Assembly (NCBI RefSeq): GCF_964340395.1
Contig: NC_135554.1
Location: 22,074,092 to 22,138,091 of the forward strand
Length of the DNA: 64,000 nt
From: Glandiceps talaboti
Lineage: Eukaryota; Hemichordata; Enteropneusta; Spengelidae
Direction of reading: 5' to 3'
In this document: piece after piece, positions 23,681 to 44,026 of the stretch
How positions within the stretch are numbered: the first letter of the stretch is position 1
Layout of the letters: every line of letters begins with the position of its first letter
Made by a program: the position numbers and the translations under genes
The notes under the pieces: generated by a model
What the model saw: the letters and a program-made list of their open reading frames with translations, nothing else
The model's database searches: none
Told to the model about the DNA's origin: nothing

Positions 23681-25068
23681 AGCGTAACTGTGGTGGTTAG
23701 GCAAACTTTAATTACTGATAGTCACTAATTAAAAAGGATAGCAAAAACAACACCAACAAATGAGTGTCTTCACACTACAATGCTCAACTACAAAGGCCTT
23801 CACTTCCTGCTCCCAAACAGATAGTGAACAGCACTCCTAGTGGCCAAACCATGAAATCTTTTATCTCTCTGACAACCAGAACATGGTTTACTGGCTTTGT
23901 TCACAGTAGTACATACATACTACCCTGTCTGGACATTTTAATGCTTTGTTAATTAGTCATTACAATTAGTATAATTAGTGAAATACACTTTTATACTCTC
24001 GTATAATCTTGAGAGCCAAAATTGCAATAAAATATATTACCACCATTCATTTGCACTTTTTTGTTTACGGTAGTTTAGTCTTAGTGTGGTACATTTTTCG
24101 GTAACTTTGAGTGCCAAATTTTCATAAAGTTTTACTGGTATCAATGATTACTGACTATATACATTGTATGGTTTAAGGGCGTTGTTTTGACTACAATGTG
24201 CCTCAATCCATTCTCAAATTTTCTTTGAAATTGATTGAATCATGATGGAATCCTTCCTATTGTGGTATTGTTCTGTATGCAAATATGTCTACACAAATAT
24301 TCCCTTAAGTTGTATAAATAAAATGTAGAGGGATGAATAGACACAATAGCAGTTATTAGGAGTTGCTATCCTTAAAAGGTTATATGTGTATCAACGTATG
24401 TAACTGTTATGACAGGACCCTACCCTTTTTTTTGGTATGGCACAGGAAATAGCGATGTGTCAAATGGTGTGCTATGTTTAGAACTGACTTGAAGGCACAC
24501 TGGTTATCGATGTATACAATAACATTTGTTCATTATTCAATTCCATTGTGAACCTCAAACAATTTCAGGCTGCAAACTAAAAAGAAAACAAACTGTGGTC
24601 TACCCCTTTTTTCTGATGACTCATGACCCTTGACCTCCATGACCCTTGACATCGATGTCTGTGTTTAGAGTATAAAATATTCTTCGTTTTAACCTCACAC
24701 TATTCTAAGTGTACCAAACAAGTGTTCACTAAAGTACATGACGCTTTCATCAAAACATTTCACCAGGCAGCACCCAGTCTAAAAATATCACTGTCCTGAA
24801 TATTTGACATAAACTGTAATCAAATGTTGATTTGTACATCTAAAAAGAAAACAGAAATGCAAGACCTAGGAATCCAATATGGCTACTTTGCTTAAACCAG
24901 GTCTAAGATAAAAGAAGGCATTTGATGGTGTTATCATGAAAGACAAACCATGGTTTAACAAATTACTACAGTGCATATCAATCTTTTGTTCCCATCCAGC
25001 TTTCTCAACAACTACACATATGCTTCTTGTTTTACGGTGATGGTGGTTACCATAGCAACTTGCTCCAG

Positions 25069-28000
25069 CTACTGATTTGCTTGTACACTTGGTGGTGGTA
25101 ACATGACAGACTCCTTGGCTGTATCCTAGCAACAAAACAACAAAACAGCATATTTACATTATATTACAACATGTGTATGCATAAATAATTTCATTCTGCC
25201 ATTTCATTCTGTTTAGAATTACAACCACCATAAACCATTCCGTCACCATGGTAACTAGTTAGCAGCCATTTATAACTCATCACAAATGACCCCATTCCAG
25301 CTCTAATCTACTGCCTAAATATTATCAATTTGTATCATATGTTCTATGGCACATTGTATTTCGTGATAAAGGCATAAAGGACGTACTTTACAATTTTAGT
25401 GTGCAGCCCAGCAGTGCAGCCCTGCCCAGCCCAGCCCAGCAATACACAGCACAGCACTGCACAGGACAGCACAGGACAGCACTGCACAGGACAGCACAGC
25501 ACAGCACAGTACAGCACAGTATATACTTTCATTTGTTCAGCCAAAAAAAAATACTCCTGACCTAAGGGTTTGTCAACACTTGTCTAGCTACTTGCAGCAA
25601 CAAAATCCTTGTTTGGTCAGGAGTATTTTACAGCAGAATGAAGAAAAATATTGGGGAATAATATCATTATACCCTCTCAAGCATAATTTATCTAAAATCA
25701 GGAAAACTAATGGCAATTTGGATTGTTTTGACTCATATTTCAAACACTGCAGAACCAGTGTCGTAGACACGTGTTATCGTTACATATAACAACCAGCATA
25801 CAAATGTATTCATTAAAATATAACCTACAGTTTGACAATGGGGAGTATAGTGGTAGTGGTAGCAGTATCTTTATTTGAGTGACATGTAATCACATAACAT
25901 AATAGTAACAAAACAAGTCAAAACAAGGAATTACCCAGCCCAATGGGCTTACAAGTCACTACAGTCAGTGTACAATATATACAGGTAACACTGGTGAATG
26001 AAAAAAAGCAGACTACAGTATAATCAAAATAAGATAATATATATAGCTACTGTAGTTATGGAAAGCTCTGACTGACCGAGGACAGCACGACATTGCACAT
26101 ATATGCGTTATCTGATAATATTGTCTAATGTCTCATATTATACTCTAATATTAGATGTTGCATGTTGTACGCACCCACAGAGGTACTTCTTATCAGATAA
26201 AATCAAACTAAAATCTTGACTCGATTAGACTTTGCAAGCAAAGATTGCTTTTTATCGGATAATATCATCTAAAAAGTAAGTTAAGCGCCCGCATCTAAGC
26301 CAGCGTCAAATCAGTACATAGTTACTTACATTATGAGCTTGAATGATGTCACTCCAATCTTTCTTCCCAACCTTGGGAATAACATGCAGTAGAATCTTCC
26401 TGGCTTTTTCTGCGTTGTCTTTAAAAGTTTTCAAGACAGCTTCAACACTGACCTGTTGTATAAATCACAATACAAACAGATAGTAATAAATAATATGACA
26501 CAATATGACCGAATAATTTTGACAAACGGCCACAATATGGCTCCATAAACCATAAACAAAATAACAGTTTTGTGAAATAGAGCATAATAAACAATACAAC
26601 ACAGTACAGTGAAATAATATTTACGATATGGCTCTCATACGTCATAAACAAAATTTTGTCATTTGGGTTATATCCTGTTTGCTGAATTTTAGAATACTTT
26701 GATTATTTTTATACATCCTAGAGTTATAAATCTGTAGAAAGATACATCCATGTAAACCTATTACGAATCAATGGCTGTAAAAGGGTGAACACTATAGATA
26801 TAACGTTTAGCCCGGCGTGTGATATCATATTTTAGTTTATACTGTAAATATGTTTATTTTTCCTCTAAAAAATATAGCAGAAGAACAATTGTACAAACCT
26901 AGGCTTCACTTTTTGGTCGATAAAAATAATTGCTTAGAGTATACAGCAGTATCATTACCATTAATTACCTTACGATATTTCTTGGTAAATACCTAAACAT
27001 TTTAAGCTTGTTTACATAACTGTCTCTATGGTTACAACTCTGTGGAAGATACTTTTAAAGATAAAGCCTTACCATTTCACCATTGTCTTTCCAGCAATCG
27101 TAATCTGTTGCCATGGCAATACTGGCATAACAAAGTCCTGCTTCCTTGGCCAGTGCTACTTCTGGCACAGTTGTCATATTGATGAGATCTGCACCCCACG
27201 TACGGAACATGAGACTCTCAGCTTTGGTGGAGAACCTTGGTCCTTCAATAGTAATAATTGTACCTTTAGGATGGTGTCTTATACCAATCTCTTTTATAGA
27301 TTCAATTAACATCTACAGTAAACAAAACAACGACAACAAACAACATCAAATTATTAGACATAAAGTTTGTGTATCAACAACTCGGGAATGAAAGGTGAAC
27401 CAAACTTTTTTGATTACGCTAGATACATTGTACATGTATTACCCCTTGCCAAGTCTGTCAGTGTGCAGCACATGTAAATACAATGTATCAAATATTACAA
27501 TGGATTATTTTGTGGCCTAATTAGCCATTCCACTGATAAACTGTTGTCCTAATAAGGCAAAAAAAAAACCCAGAAGAATTGTTTCTGGTCAGGTCATTCT
27601 GTCTAAAGTGGTGCGATGGTGTGATTTAAAAAAAAAAAGAAGATTTATTTAATGTCACTCAATCTACCATTTATGGCAGTTACTGTTCTTTTCATTAAGT
27701 ACTTTAGAGCAAGTGTGCATGTCAGGGCAGATGCAATTTGCTTGTTCAGGATTAGCTCTGTAGCTATCTTCACTGAAACAGCACTTAATGTAGGGAGGAT
27801 TATTTCTGTGTTTTCCCTTGGATCTGCAGACTGCATGAGCTGGACAAAAACAAGTAAAAAAAATCAACATAGGGGTATCTATGATGCATGCACTGAATAG
27901 AAACAATTCATTTTTTGTTTTGTTTGGTAAATGAGAATTCAGGGTTGCAATACTCTTTCAAAATCAACCTCAACAAAGCTAGTAAAGAACAAAAACAATG

Positions 28001-31000
28001 TGAAATCCGACTGAATCTGTTTCCTACAAAATCTGTATCATATCATCTCAACTAACCTGTCTTGCATCTTCACAAAACGGTGTATGCATAGGAATATGAC
28101 AGACTCCTCTTGGACTACTATATGCTCCATCATAGAACGTCTGAGGTCGTTTTGTGGTACGGTCAATAAACTGATCAATGACCACAACATCTCCTGGTCT
28201 GATCTCTTCCCTGAGTGAACCACACGCTGTGGTTACAAGGAGATGAGTGCAACCTTCAGCTTTTAAGGCATGGATATTAGCACGGAAGTTTATATTGGTT
28301 GGCATGATGGTATGATGGCGACCATGTCTATAGAAAAAAACACGTACAAACACATTAATGACATAAACAATAAACATAGTTGTCTGAATATATCCTTCTA
28401 AAAAAATCATAATTTCAATTAATACAGTCTTTGTTCAAGATTTGAGCCATCACTGTGTTGCAGTCTACTGTATAAATGGGGACCTGTAGGACAGGGATCA
28501 TTAAGTGAAGGATCAAATCTCATGCACCTAGCAGGGCTTCAAATTAACAGTAGTCCCATGCCCACAGACTACCAATTCTTGTCATGGGGCTACTACCATA
28601 ATTTGTAGCTGGTAGCCCACTCAGGCTACCACTGATTATATGATGAAGATGGAAGATTTATGGACATAAATGTATTTTAATAATACACATATTTCCAATA
28701 CTGGAAATCAGTTTTCAGTTCAGGAATATGGGACTACAGGTCACAATCCTTGGGCTACCAATTTCTGAAATTTCTGAAATTGGTAGCCAACTAGGACGAC
28801 CAAAGAAAAAAGTTAACTTAGAGCCCTGCCTAGTGGTAGCATAGATTGTATGGATGCTCCCAGAAGTATTGAAGTATTATAATACTTGTACCATTATAGA
28901 CTTTAGGATTTGTCATTGTGGGGACTCAAGTAATTGCTGTCACTTAGTTTAAGCAGCCTACCTACAACAACAAATCTCTTATTCTACTTCTCCTTATAGT
29001 CTATGTCTATACAGTAATAATTGTGCACCACTTGGTGAATGTGAGCTATTTCAATTGAGGGAACCCACTAGATAAAAATGTGCATTCATTATAACACAAT
29101 CTTTCACCTGAGAATTTTATCTGTGTCTTTGTCACTATTTTGTTTTTTTTGTTACGATTTCCAACTTGTCCTTTCTCCTTATTGATCCCCTCGCTTCCCG
29201 CCAAGATGCAAGGACTTTTTCCATTCATATAAAACCTCCTCATCAAATGTATACCCGACTCCAGGGGATTCTTCAATTAACACGCAACATGTATGTTTAT
29301 GTGACCTTCAGTGACCTCAATGGTGAAACTGTCAGCATGATGTACATTTCAATGTAGATGCTGGTCGATGACTTGTTGAAACCCCACACAAAGTACAAAA
29401 AAGACACAATAACTTGCTAACCATAATGGGTGGGAAGCTGGGGTGGGAAGTCCCTGACAACACTCAGTAGGGGTTATATCTTGTGAATCACTGATAAAAG
29501 TGAGGTCTGTAGCATTGGAATGAATCCTAGAACAATCCTAGACAAGCAACTAACAAGTCTGTATAGAGGAACATCTAAGTGCTATACTAGCAGTGTTCTT
29601 CTCACAATAGAGAAACAATGGTGCTAACACCATTCTTGCCATCCAGACCACCATGCCATGTTTCTGTCCTGTTACAAAAGTGTTCTACCTTCCTTGAGCT
29701 TTAGTAATCTTTGAATGACAACATTATTATAATACTTTCACATGAAGAGAAATGGCTGATCCCAATGTCCATGTGTTAATGTGTTAAAATATACAGTGTT
29801 AGAGTATGTTTCAATGTTCAAAACATGCAAAATGCTGATCATTATGCAATCATTATGTAAATTAATGTTATTTATATGTAAATTACTATGCAAATTAGCC
29901 ACCATCCTTGCAATCTAACATGGGAAGAACACTGAGTCCCTTGGCAACAATACCTAATTATATATTCATGATGCATCTTGACTGAGATTTGAATGTATAA
30001 TTATCTAATTATGTATTTGACCAATCAGGTCCTCAGTAGGGATTTCATGTGAATACTGAATGCTCATTACTCTCTTCACAGTCTTTGAGGATGGTGTGTG
30101 CAATTCAAAAAAATTGAAAATGTAAGTTATGATCACTGAAACAACATCAGCTGTCCCTCATGAGTATAAATATAGGCTATAGCTAATGGCAGACAGGAGT
30201 GTCAAATACACCAAATCTGTGAGTCTATGTTAATACCAGTTAACAGACTAATGATATGCATGTTATAAGATAAAATGATAATATTTACCTTGCCAATAGG
30301 ACACAGTCTACATCTCCTATCTTGCCAAGAATTAAGGCATCTGATGGCTGGCAAGGAAAGAGAAGTATGCATAATATGAATAAGACTGTATGCTGTAACA
30401 ACAACTTTATCAAAAATTAAATATTTTAAACACTTCCTGATATACATACAATAAATCATTATGTATGTTCCATGGCAAAAACATTATCAGTTTGAAAGTA
30501 AAATGCATATACTGAAACCTGGATAAACTAAACAAAACTAAACTCTACAGATTTTTACTTTCACAGAAAATATCCCGGCCAACCCACTATCATGTGGAGT
30601 CATGATGGGTGAATGGTTAGCGTGACCGGCTTGAAATCTACAGGTTGCAGGTTCGAGCCCCGTCGCTGCCTGCTGTTTGTTTCTGAGTGGCTAAAGTCCT
30701 TGGGCAAGATTTGAACCACGACTGTGCCTCAGTCAACCCAGCTGTATAACTGGGCACCTGGTAGGATGTAGGTTGCAATGTGAAGGCTTTAATCCTATGC
30801 GCTTAAATGGCTGCAATGGATTGTATGCTCCCCGGGGAGTTGAGGAAGACTAAAGGGCCGTTGTGCTGTTCTGATCCGAGCCAGGGGTAATAATTGTAAA
30901 GCGCTTTGAGCACGGAGTGGGAAAGCGCTATATAAGAAACCAACATTATTATTATTATTATCAAATTACCTACAAAATGCCTACATACCACTTTAAACTT

Positions 31001-33371
31001 TTGCAATGTTCAAAACCTAGATACAGTATATCACTTCTACTGTCCATTGACACAAAGGGTCAAAGGTTACACAATCATGTGACATCCAAATTCTGAGGGA
31101 TACATGATTTATGGCGAGTTTGTTCTCATTATCTCAATCCACAAAAGGTCAAAGGTTACACAATCATGTGACATCCAAATTCTGAGGGATACATGATTTA
31201 TGGTGACCTGTTCTCATTATCTCAATCCACTTTCACAGACTACTACACCCTACATATAGTGAGTTTAGTGACCCTTTTTCACCTCAGAAATGAAAGCAGC
31301 AATTATTCCTTGTAAAAGTTTACTAAAGAAATAACATACAACATTATACCAATGCAAAGCAAGTTGAACACGTTCAAACACACAAACATGAGATTATACC
31401 TTGACTGTTCTACAACAGGATAATACATCCATTGTCTTTTATTGTACATGGCTCAAAACATTCAAAATTGCCATAACTCTTCCCTTTTTTCAAAAAAAAT
31501 TATGCTTATGCACGTTACTGGTATAATTGTATTAAATGAATGTATTCCCAAATAATTTTCTTCACTTAGCGGAAGTTATTTGTGACCTAAGGGTTTTGTC
31601 AGTCACCTCCTGACTCAGTGACAAGGTCCCCAAGAGGTCACTCATAAATTCCTTCGCCAAACAAAGAAAATTATTGACGACAATAACCTTTCCTTCACAA
31701 GATTATGACTTGAATATGGATTTTTGGAATCTTTGTGATCCACCTAAGGTCAGACTTATGTTGTACACCAGTGTGTCCTCTAAGCCAATTTGATGCGCTA
31801 CTGACATACACAATTTCTAGTGACGCACCTAAAAATGTCAGTTTTTATCAATTTGACTCGCAACAACAAAATATGGCTATCATTAGAGAGCATACTGTTG
31901 TAAACACATATTAAAACATGCCAGCACAGAATGGAGTCTGAATTCAAGCAATCGGGGATAGATATCCTCTTTTGTAAGAGCACGGTTTATAAATATGCAT
32001 CAATTTTTTTAAAACCCTTTTTCATCTTGGATTATCTTCACCTGAGACATCCAATCTCACTTGAAATATTTGCTAATATATACAATAGTTAGATTATTAC
32101 TGTTAAACAATCAGAAACGAACCACAGAGAGAGGTGCAAAAATGTTTGTTTCACATAAAAGCATACCGAACAAAAATGGATTTCTAAATTTGAAGATTGC
32201 TAAACTTGAGTATTTTGAGTGTGGTTAGTATGCAATTGTTAACAGTCCATAAAACCCATATTTATTATTTAGAGACAGGCGGGAAGGTTAATTGGACCTA
32301 AAGAAAATTATTGTTTGGTTCCGGTTACCTGACCCCACCTTGCTTTTCACTACCAAACCAAACTTCTTTTTATGTATTCGAAAAAAAAAATCGCAAATTG
32401 TGGTTTTATGAGTAATAGAGGTTGTGGAAACTGACATCAACTTAAAAAGACAAAATAAAACTGTTCTTCTAATCTGTAATGGCTATACATCTGATGGGAA
32501 GAAACCAACAACACAGAAACCATTTGGAAAACAATGGAAAACCTGAACTAGACACTCACACAGAAAAAAGATAATAAAATAAAATAAAAAATCTACCTAC
32601 CCCACCTATTCTAAAATTGAGTGTAATTGGAAGCACACAATTTTTTTCCATTAGACCTTAGCAAGACATTGTACTTACTTTGCCGTACGGTGTTTCAACA
32701 AACTTTTCCTGTCTTTCATGTAGAATATCTGGATTGTCTACACCTGATCCTCCAATTATACCAATCTGAAAGATATCCAGACAAATGTTATCAGTCAGAG
32801 AAAAAATGACAAGATTTTTTTTATACCTAAGATCTCAGAATCTATGTATAGGAAGCAGGAAATCTAGTGAAATTGATATGATTGAATTCATGTTGTCCAT
32901 CTCTGGTCAAATCCCCCCAAAAATAACACTTTCTTCTGCTAAAAAAGCACATATCACCTGAGTAAAAATTTACATGACAAATGTCATGATTTAATTATGG
33001 AGGGGAGGGGGAGAGGGTATGAAATCTAAGGTTATGATCCAAGATCGCAGGAGATGTTCTAAAGTGAAAACAAATATTGAATATGAAAGAAAACAGGAGA
33101 TGAAAGAAAACTAACACAGGACTAGTATTTTTTTTTTAAATCCAGTTCAATGCTGTATTGCAGTGGTGTGATCCACCTACTCCTGTCTGCTTGAAGACGA
33201 AGTATGGGAAGGAAGACGAGAATATCCCAATCAAGACCAAATTTACACCGTCTGTAGGCAGGACTACGTACAATATGTACAGTAAAAAAACATGTTATGT
33301 GTATGGGAAGGTTGTAATTGGGTGAATTCATCCCATGTCACTGCAGCTCACACTACTAGTACTAGTACTAG

Positions 33372-33406
<35 letters not shown>

Positions 33407-33838
33407 GTACTACTCTGGCAGTCGGTGTCTCGGTTTACTAAGATAAAGACAAATTAAAACTGCTGTTGTATAACTTGTAACATGATTTAATAAGCTACTG
33501 AATGGAGGGGCTATGATCTAACCGAGACCTCGATTGCCAGAGTAGTAGACGGGGATATTGCTCCTATAAATAATATTAGGTATCAGTAGCCTGGACCGAG
33601 AGTCTCTCTCAAAGGGCTGCAGCTCAGACCCGTGGTCTGAGCCGGGGGTCTGAGACCATGGTTAGACAAATACATCCATGGTTAGCGTTAGACTCAGAGT
33701 CACATTTATCGTCGGCGTTGTACATGTTGTTACGATAAAATTGAACTGCTTTATCAATCATAAGACATTATTAACAATCGGTTGATGTAATCTTTCGCGC
33801 CGTTAATGTCATCCTACCTTCACTTTTTTGGAGGCCAT
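25069..33838 (-). CDS. MTAP: S-methyl-5'-thioadenosine phosphorylase (MTAP), 7 exons
   Basis: Exons in transcript order: 33838-33818 (ATG), 32765-32679, 30347-30289, 28327-28057, 27312-27073, 26452-26330, 25125-25069 (stop TAG). They join in frame to 285 residues (human MTAP 283). The enzyme phosphorolyses methylthioadenosine from polyamine synthesis to adenine and methylthioribose-1-phosphate in the cytosol, feeding methionine and adenine salvage. Visible motifs: phosphate loop IIGGSG (Ser14 where human has Thr18), [11 protein letters not shown] (R56-H57), [15 protein letters not shown] (T89), TIEGPRFST (167-175), NMTTVPE (M192) and ATDYDCW with catalytic D216/D218. The C-terminus [11 protein letters not shown] is less conserved. 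Exon 1 encodes only MASKKVK. Introns contain two MITEs and a SINE. The gene is divergent from CAPSL, whose start codon is about 2.6 kb away. Confidence 0.96.
25405..25521. repeat. Low-complexity CAGCC/ACAGC tract
   Basis: Irregular repeats of CAGCC, ACAGCAC and ACAGGACAGC in the last MTAP intron; no coding sense. Confidence 0.85.
27573..27909. mobile_element. MITE with GTTTCTGGTCA inverted ends, copy 2
   Basis: Begins GAATTGTTTCTGGTCA and ends near GAATAGAAACAATTC. The interior is the reverse complement of the 6609-6917 element (for example ATTTATGGCAGTTACTGTTC against its complement there), with many substitutions. Located in an MTAP intron. Confidence 0.7.
28532..28828. mobile_element. 297 bp MITE with TIRs and CCTAG target duplication
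   Basis: Left end CAGGGCTTCAAATTAAC, right end GTTAACTTAGAGCCCTG. CCTAG flanks both sides (28527-28531 and 28829-28833). The interior holds further inverted matches around GGTAGCC/GGCTACC. Non-coding, in an MTAP intron. The CAGGG terminus recalls hAT-like elements, but the duplication looks like 5 bp rather than 8. Confidence 0.83.
30600..30961 (+). mobile_element. tRNA-Ser-derived SINE
   Basis: The head at about 30600-30672 resembles tRNA-Ser(UGA): an A-box-like TGGTTAGCGTG, an anticodon-arm-like GGCTTGAAATC, a B box GGTTCGAGCCC and a GTCGCTGCC 3' part. A roughly 210 bp body follows, then the tail AAGCGCTTTGAGCACGG and GCGCTATATAAGAAACC ending in (ATT)n. This order of tRNA head, body and LINE-type tail with a simple repeat is characteristic of SINEs. 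It lies in an MTAP intron, opposite to the gene. The tail recurs at 12787-12868. Confidence 0.85.
33356..33560. mobile_element. Short hairpin element beside an (ACT)n tract
   Basis: An (ACT)n array at 33356-33415 leads into TACTCTGGCAGTCGGTGTCTC. The reverse complement, GAGACCTCGATTGCCAGAGTA, sits at about 33524-33545. About 80 bp of AT-rich sequence separates the arms. This looks like a small MITE or foldback sequence. Confidence 0.6.
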
Positions 33839-33955
33839 TTTATACGATGCCCTATAGATTGGTTCGTTCCGTAATTGTGTGATCGAGAGCTGAGAGTGGC
33901 TTGTATGTACCTTCCGGTGACTCTTCTGCTCTCTGCACATGCGGTGCTGCACATG

Positions 33956-34178
33956 TGTTCCGGTGCCGTGCCGATCTTATCCCTTGCCGATTTCGTCCCC
34001 CACGCATGCGCATATTATCCAACAGGGCTTCGCGGGATCAGAACGGCAGCTAAAGCTGCCGATTTCGGTTCCGTTGCCGATTTCGACCCTCGACTCAAAA
34101 ATCAAGTTCATGCTAAAATTTCTTTCGTATAATCTATCCGGTGATCACTGTTAAAGTGTCTAAGTTCGTATAAAATGT

Positions 34179-34235
<57 letters not shown>

Positions 34236-34510
34236 GTGCATTATTGTCTAAATGCACCTCATTATCGACCGGTGCTGTTTAATCTTTAGGAATTTCGGTA
34301 CAAGTATACGATTTGCCATGCTACGATCAGATTGCTTCTCTACAAAAAGTCGAAACGACTGACATATGATAGAAGAAAGTGGCTTGGAAATCGGGGGTTA
34401 GAGAAGTCTACGTCCGGTGGGCCGTTTTATGAATAGAAACCATGTTGGATAGTCTGCGCATGTGCGGGGACGAAATCGGCAAGGGATAAGATCGGCACGG
34501 CACCGGCATA
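33956..34510. repeat. Inverted repeat of about 68 bp around a (GA)n tract
   Basis: The left arm 33958-34025 (core GCCGATCTTATCCCTTGCCG) and the right arm 34441-34508 (its reverse complement) are nearly identical. The loop contains (GA)n at 34184-34232. The arm includes CGCATGCGCA (34003-34012), an NRF1-type motif, 165-174 bp upstream of the MTAP start codon. The structure could be a foldback transposon; any promoter role is speculative. Confidence 0.65.
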
Positions 34511-34855
34511 TGCTGACGCCCTCAAAGTTCATATTCGTTTCGAAACCCAAATACCGCCCAAATACGTGTAACCGAGTGCGCCACCAACGACTGTTACTTG
34601 AAACGGGTGTAATACTGTTTGGGCGTAGTGACTGATCCTCCATGATTTGATATAGGAATAATCAGAGGGAATCATGTCTCGATTGCTTTATCTACCTCTA
34701 TTTCCTTCGCATCTTGTCATTTGTTTTCGATTTTCCTCCGACAACCAATTTGTAAAAAGCAACTCACTTCCAATTCTAAATTCAAATTCAATAGTTTTCT
34801 GTGCTTTCAACTTAGAAGGACATATTCTTGGCGTTGATGTAGAATCATCACATGA

Positions 34856-34892
34856 TGGAATGAATGAATGAATGAATGAATGAATGAATGAA
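34856..34892. repeat. (AATG)n microsatellite
   Basis: Nine or so AATG units between MTAP and CAPSL. Confidence 0.93.
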
Positions 34893-35139
34893 TCCATTTT
34901 AAACAGATGAATCGCTATCTATACATGCACACTTGTTGTTTGTCTATATGCTATTTTTATTTATTTGCTTCTTTTTTTATTTGTATCCTTGTTTATAACA
35001 TACTGGTTCCTCTAGTTCCTTTGAAAACAGATACTTGATATTGAATTATTTTGTTGTTGACGGGCCTCGTCTGTCCTCTCTGTCAGTTTTTGTTAGCACT
35101 TGCCCGCTGGTTTCAGTTCGCTCTAGCCCACTGTGGTCT

Positions 35140-35252
35140 AACTTGTTTGTGCACCATTTCTGAACATTTCTTAAGAAGTTCAAAATTAGTTGATTTCAAA
35201 AATTAACTAATTTTGAACTTCTTAAGAAATGTTCAGAAATGGCGCACAAGTC
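35140..35252. repeat. Near-perfect palindrome with about 45 bp arms
   Basis: The arm containing TTCTTAAGAAGTTCAAAATTAG pairs with TAATTTTGAACTTCTTAAG and further outwards through TTTCTGAACA/TGTTCAGAAA, with a loop of about 10 bp. It would form a strong cruciform or RNA hairpin. It is followed by (CAA)n at 35319-35388. Confidence 0.88.
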
Positions 35253-35317
35253 AGTTTCGAAAACTTATCATCCTTGCCCTAATCCTAGTGATACACTTTT
35301 GTTTGTGTCTAAACGTC

Positions 35318-35318
<1 letters not shown>

Positions 35319-35351
<33 letters not shown>

Positions 35352-35388
35352 ACAATGCCAACAACAACAACAACAACAACAACAACAA
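35319..35388. repeat. (CAA)n microsatellite
   Basis: Trinucleotide repeat with one interruption near 35350; apparent poly-Asn coding is a repeat artefact. Confidence 0.95.
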
Positions 35389-36397
35389 ATCATCTCATTA
35401 ATATCTGATCAGGAAGAGGGTTCGATTGACTTTATTTACCATATATCACGTCTACTATACTTATTTTTCACATTCTCTTTTGTGTCCACCTCGGACGACC
35501 ACCTTACCTTGCAGAATCCCAATAACTGGAGAGACATAGAGCCTTTCAACATTTTCTTTATTCATCAACGCCGTCAACAGGTATTCACTTCAAGTTTACA
35601 GATGAAAAATGAAAATAGAGGAAAGCATAGGAAAATTATTTATTACTTTACAGAATAATGTTAATGTTGTAAGTGGCGTTAAAAAACTAACATGTTCTAT
35701 CATTTTTTTTAAAAAGTATATACAGAATTACGAAAATTCGGAAAATTCTTGACAGAAAAATTAATTAGTCTGCCTGTGGGTATGTCATCTCATTTTCCAC
35801 AGACGGAAGTAGATTTTTATTGCTCCGAGTTTGAAGGCAGAATAAATAACGAACTTTAAAATTTACTTTATTAAAAATGTTGTCTAGTATTTTGAAACGC
35901 CATAGCTGTTCCGTTGCCGTTTCACGTTTGCTGCTCGTTTTGCTGTTGAAGATGAGTCCGCCCTCTAGCGCTGAGAACCAGAGAAAGGGCGAGATACCCT
36001 AACAACCTCGTACGCCAATTTTAAAAAGAAGTAATCACATGCATGACAGTATATCGACGGCAGTATATAAATGACTTTTTAAAAGGCCAATATTAAACTA
36101 TAAATTATATTTTGAATCAAAATAGATAGTATTATGATAATTTTAGTACTTTTAGTTACGTCTTTAAGACCTCGTTACAATTCATCCGAGATCTAATAGC
36201 AGTAAACATCACTGATTACCATGACATCAAAACAGTGTGACGTCACATCTACTGGCAGCCATTTTTGAAACAGAAAGATCGGGAACGTCTAGTCTGTTGG
36301 TGTATACATTTATAAACGTTTTGCTTTGCATTTGAACATACGTAGTTATTGTGAAATTACGATCACAACGTATCTCACAGTAGCTAGTTTCTGTTGT

Positions 36398-36403
36398 AGC
36401 AAC
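36398..36403 (+). promoter_or_regulatory. RFX X-box-like half-site upstream of CAPSL
   Basis: GTTGTAGCAAC at 36393-36403 contains the AGCAAC half of the RFX X-box, 66 bp upstream of the CAPSL ATG. Ciliary genes such as CAPSL are commonly RFX/FOXJ1 targets; the left half is imperfect, so this is a weak candidate. Confidence 0.25.
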
Positions 36404-36459
36404 GTTTGCGTGAGTGAATACCAAGAAGCTAGACAATTGAACGTAAAGTCGTAACCTAA

Positions 36460-44026
<7,567 letters not shown>

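Larger units (their letters stand above)
19700..25068. other. Gene-poor interval between MFSD1-like and MTAP
   Basis: No exon with a recognisable protein was found on either strand. It contains CAAT repeats (21955-22082), a GT repeat (23579-23679), a GAAATCGGTCCATGCATTTT-type dispersed repeat near 20340 and scattered MITE-like ends (for example TTGGCCAGAAACATTT near 21189). The upstream part could hold a non-coding first exon or promoter of the MFSD1-like gene; the right edge probably holds the MTAP 3' UTR. Confidence 0.5.

Noticed and set aside
30600-30672. Functional tRNA gene
   Set aside because: tRNA-like boxes are present but the acceptor stem is degenerate, and the sequence continues into a SINE body and tail.
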